A DNA stretch of 7,502 nt from NCBI GenBank assembly GCA_022563115.1, contig JADFNY010000184.1, positions 1-7,502 of the forward strand. The letters run 5' to 3'. Below, in pieces: positions 5,848 through 7,502 of this stretch; positions within the stretch are counted from its first letter, which is position 1; each line of letters begins with the position of its first letter. Source of the stretch: Acidobacteriota bacterium (GTDB lineage Bacteria > Acidobacteriota > UBA890). A program made the translations under genes and the position numbers. The notes beneath the pieces are model-generated. The model was not told where the DNA came from, ran no database searches, and saw only the letters and a list, made by a program, of their open reading frames with translations.

Positions 5848-6915
5848 GTGGTCGGCAAGAAACTTGGTCATTACGAGATCCTTGAACCGCTCGGTGCGGG
5901 CGGCATGGGAGAGGTGTATCGGGCGCGGGATACGAAGCTCGGGCAGCCGTACACGGTCAGTGGATTTCTGCTCTTGCTCGCAGTGGGGCTAGTGTGCTTC
6001 GTGGAGGATGCGGAAGCTCAAGAGCCCCTCGGGCTCTCGTGGCGGGCTGAAGTCTCCGCCCCGGCGTTTCCAAGAGGTCTCGGTCCCCGCGTTTGCATCG
6101 ATCAGGGTCACAACAACTATCACACCGCAGAGGGAGGATACGGTCCGTTTGCCAGTCTCCTCCGCGACGATGGTTACGTTGTGGAAGGCATTGAATCAGA
6201 GTTCAGCGCCGAGACTCTTCAAAGGTGCCGAATCCTGGTCATCGTCAGCCCGTTAGCTGACGGGAATGATGGTCATCAAGGTGTAAGCTGGGCCTATCCT
6301 CATTCTTCCGCTTTCTCACAGGCGGAGCTAAACGCTGTAGTCGACTGGATACGCGGTGGCGGAGCGCTGCTGTTGATCGTGGACCATGCGCCGTGGCCGG
6401 GCGCAGCAGGCGACTTGGGGCTGCTACTCGGCGTTGTAATGCTGGATGGCCACGCCGACGTAACAGAGTCGCCCGATGTCTTTCGGTCCAGAGACACACG
6501 CGCCCCATCCACATTGGCGTTCGGAACGCTCGGCAACCACCCAATTTTCGAGGGTCGAAGCGACGGCGAGAGAGTCGATTCCGTCTTCACTTTTGGTGGG
6601 CACGCCTTCTGGCCCTCGCAAGCACTCCAGCCCCTGCTGATTTTTGATTCGGACGCGGTTGCCGATATCCCGTTGAGCGACAACCTCCCTGGGGTACCAC
6701 GATCGGAGTGGCCGCGCATTTCGATAGCGGGATGGCTCCAAGGTGCGGCAGGACTAATCGGGGGTGGCAGAATTGTCATTTTGGGAGAAGCCGCAATGTG
6801 TACGGCCCAGGTAGACGAAGACGGAGCATTCGGTATGAATCACCCCCGCGCAACCCAAAACGCGCTGTTCTGCCTGAACATACTCCATTGGTTCTCTGGG
6901 ATGATTGGCGAATGA
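5848..6915 (+). CDS. Chimeric protein: Ser/Thr kinase N-terminus fused to a secreted DUF4350-like protein
   Basis: The 355-codon frame starts at GTG 5848 (purine-rich AGAGAG at 5836-5841). Residues 1-32 are the beginning of a PknB-like kinase: HYEILEPLG (8-16), glycine loop G16-A-G-G-M-G21, then VYRARDTKLG (23-32). Kinases go on with a strand holding the VAIK lysine near residue 38. Here the sequence changes after Gly32 to QPYTVSGFLLLLAVGLVCF, a hydrophobic signal core (39-51) with an A-x-A site before Gln58 (AEA-Q). The rest (79-355) resembles DUF4350, a class-I-amidotransferase-like fold: RVCIDQGHNNYHT (81-93), FASLLRDDGYVV (101-112), LNAVVDWIRGGGALLLIVDH (161-180), FGMNHPRATQNALFCLNILH (328-347). 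No kinase catalytic residues exist, so it is not a kinase. It may be exported with a 38-residue n-region; Met20 (5905) is a possible internal start. It may instead be a recent fusion pseudogene or an assembly join. DUF4350 function is not established. Confidence 0.85.
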   Translation: MVGKKLGHYEILEPLGAGGMGEVYRARDTKLGQPYTVSGFLLLLAVGLVCFVEDAEAQEPLGLSWRAEVSAPAFPRGLGPRVCIDQGHNNYHTAEGGYGPFASLLRDDGYVVEGIESEFSAETLQRCRILVIVSPLADGNDGHQGVSWAYPHSSAFSQAELNAVVDWIRGGGALLLIVDHAPWPGAAGDLGLLLGVVMLDGHADVTESPDVFRSRDTRAPSTLAFGTLGNHPIFEGRSDGERVDSVFTFGGHAFWPSQALQPLLIFDSDAVADIPLSDNLPGVPRSEWPRISIAGWLQGAAGLIGGGRIVILGEAAMCTAQVDEDGAFGMNHPRATQNALFCLNILHWFSGMIGE

Positions 6916-7009
6916 AGGTCTCGCACCTGGTCTGCCTATGATGCCCGAAGTGCCATCTAACACGTTTATGGCTACAGGGGTCAAGAGCACACATCATAAA
7001 AGCCGGTCA

Positions 7010-7036
7010 AGCGATTCAGTCGATTAGACTGACGCT
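7010..7036 (+). terminator. Weak hairpin downstream of the fusion gene, possible terminator
   Basis: AGCG (7010-7013) and TCAGTC (7016-7021) pair with GACTGA (7027-7032) and CGCT (7033-7036), giving 10 bp with a 2-nt bulge and a 5-nt loop. The tail CTCTCCTTTTCC is pyrimidine-rich but not a clean T-run. It lies about 95 nt after the stop codon at 6915. Confidence 0.35.
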
Positions 7037-7170
7037 CTCTCCTTTTCCGTTTATTACCGGTGCGTTCCGGATGTCTGGGGAGTTCATGAGCGGTTCTCGG
7101 AGAGCAAAGAGAAATGCACGCGATCCTTTTCCCCTCAATTCAGATTTCCGCATCACGATAACAGAGCTAT

Positions 7171-7202
7171 CAGTTTCGCATTTTGTACGGAGAGCGAAAC
7201 TG
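7171..7202. repeat. Perfect 9-bp inverted repeat with 14-nt spacer
   Basis: CAGTTTCGC (7171-7179) and GCGAAACTG (7194-7202) are exact reverse complements. It is directly followed by a second inverted repeat, GAAGCG (7203-7208) and CGCTTC (7221-7226). The AGTTTC word recurs at about 7307. It could be an operator, a stable RNA fold or a mobile-element end; nothing distinguishes these. Confidence 0.5.
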
Positions 7203-7322
7203 GAAGCGCGTCGTAGCATACGCTTCAGAAATGATCGAATGGACCTCGTCTCATTTCGTTTTCTCTTTCACATTGCACTTCCGCCCCTAACCCCGTTTCT
7301 TTAGTCTCAGTTTCCTGAAAGC

Positions 7323-7353
7323 TTGTATTTCTAATGCCAGGGGACGTTATTAT
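7323..7353 (+). promoter_or_regulatory. Candidate promoter for the second kinase gene
   Basis: TATTAT (7348-7353) is a good -10 and TTGTAT (7323-7328) a fair -35, but the spacer is long (19 bp). It would start transcription about 17 nt before the ATG at 7377. No clear Shine-Dalgarno is seen, in keeping with a short leader. Confidence 0.3.
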
Positions 7354-7376
7354 GACATTCCCGAACACTTGTCGAC

Positions 7377-7502
7377 ATGGTCGGAAAATCCATATCGCAT
7401 TACCGAATCCTGGAGAAGATCGGCGAAGGTGGAATGGGCACCGTGTACAAAGCCCAGGACACCACGCTTGATCGCATAGTTGCGCTCAAGTTCATTCGCT
7501 CC
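7377..7502 (+). CDS. Ser/Thr protein kinase, N-terminus (partial, runs off the window)
   Basis: The first 42 residues of a bacterial Hanks-type (PknB-like) kinase, which phosphorylates serine or threonine with ATP and usually acts in signalling at the cytoplasmic side of the membrane. Visible are HYRILEKIG (8-16), the glycine-rich nucleotide loop G16-E-G-G-M-G21 with V23, then [13 protein letters not shown] (27-39) with the catalytic beta-3 lysine at Lys38. The start is ATG 7377; no strong ribosome site is seen, but family members begin in just this way. By hand alignment, 20 of the first 32 residues match the kinase stub at 5848, while the nucleotides match only about 58 percent. The two are therefore old paralogues rather than a recent duplication. 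The catalytic loop, sensor region and stop lie beyond 7502. Confidence 0.92.
   Translation, partial: MVGKSISHYRILEKIGEGGMGTVYKAQDTTLDRIVALKFIRS

Larger units (their letters stand above)
6916..7376. other. Non-coding, lower-GC intergenic region with inverted repeats
   Basis: There are 461 bases between the fusion gene and the next kinase. Base composition is visibly more AT-rich than the rest of the window. Short open frames exist on both strands (for example 7071-7304 plus, 7016-7219 minus), but none has a ribosome site, recognisable protein or window-like codon use. Three inverted repeats (7010-7036, 7171-7202, 7203-7226) and a possible promoter near 7348 are the only structures seen. It may be imported or decayed DNA. 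Confidence 0.45.

Noticed and set aside
5848..5944. Reading the gene at 5848 as an active protein kinase
   Set aside because: Only the glycine loop is present; the catalytic lysine, catalytic HRD loop and DFG motif are all absent from the frame.
7071..7304. Open frame of 77 codons in the gap before the second kinase
   Set aside because: No ribosome site, no family, and it runs through the inverted repeats at 7171-7226.

Overview
The window is high-GC bacterial chromosomal DNA. It pairs a PadR-type regulator with a very large ABC permease that has no ATPase beside it (the 'Acidobacterial duplicated orphan permease', ADOP, type). It also carries PknB-like Ser/Thr kinase N-termini of the '...GHYEILEPLGAGGMGEVY...' kind and a secreted DUF4350-like protein. 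This mix is most typical of Acidobacteriota, but Gemmatimonadota, Rokubacteria-like or deltaproteobacterial relatives cannot be excluded from sequence alone. No rRNA, tRNA, CRISPR array or intact insertion sequence was seen.

Layout. Positions 1-474 hold a doubtful 3' tail of an upstream reading frame, then a candidate promoter (perfect -35) and a long hairpin-rich leader for a CspA-family cold-shock gene (475-687, +). Next comes an open frame to 1847 (+). Only its part from about 990 matches a known family: the C-terminal half of an FMN-binding glutamate synthase (GltB2-like) protein, with its Fe-S cysteines but without its N-terminal half, so it is probably a decayed or truncated gene. Tail to tail with it, on the minus strand, is a two-gene unit: padR-like regulator (5018-4674) followed by the 914-residue ADOP-type permease (4605-1861). 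A good palindromic PadR operator candidate lies upstream of padR at 5089-5107.

The divergent intergenic region 5019-5405 is unusually rich in short symmetric and tandem elements: three consecutive 10-11 bp direct duplications, one perfect 12-bp palindrome and two other inverted repeats. It leads into a small acidic unknown protein (5406-5738, +). After that comes the most unusual object here, a 355-codon frame (5848-6915, +). Its first 32 codons are the start of a Ser/Thr protein kinase, including the glycine loop, but it switches just before the catalytic lysine into the signal peptide and body of a DUF4350-like secreted protein. A lower-GC, apparently non-coding stretch with hairpins (6916-7376) separates it from a second, apparently normal Ser/Thr kinase gene that begins at 7377 and runs off the window.

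How the genes relate: only padR and the permease form a clear functional unit (regulator plus membrane protein, one strand, 68 nt apart). The csp gene, the glutamate synthase remnant, the small acidic gene and the kinase/DUF4350 genes look like separate transcription units. Two truncation or fusion events in 7.5 kb (glutamate synthase, kinase-DUF4350) suggest a locus with past rearrangement; an assembly chimera must be excluded for each.
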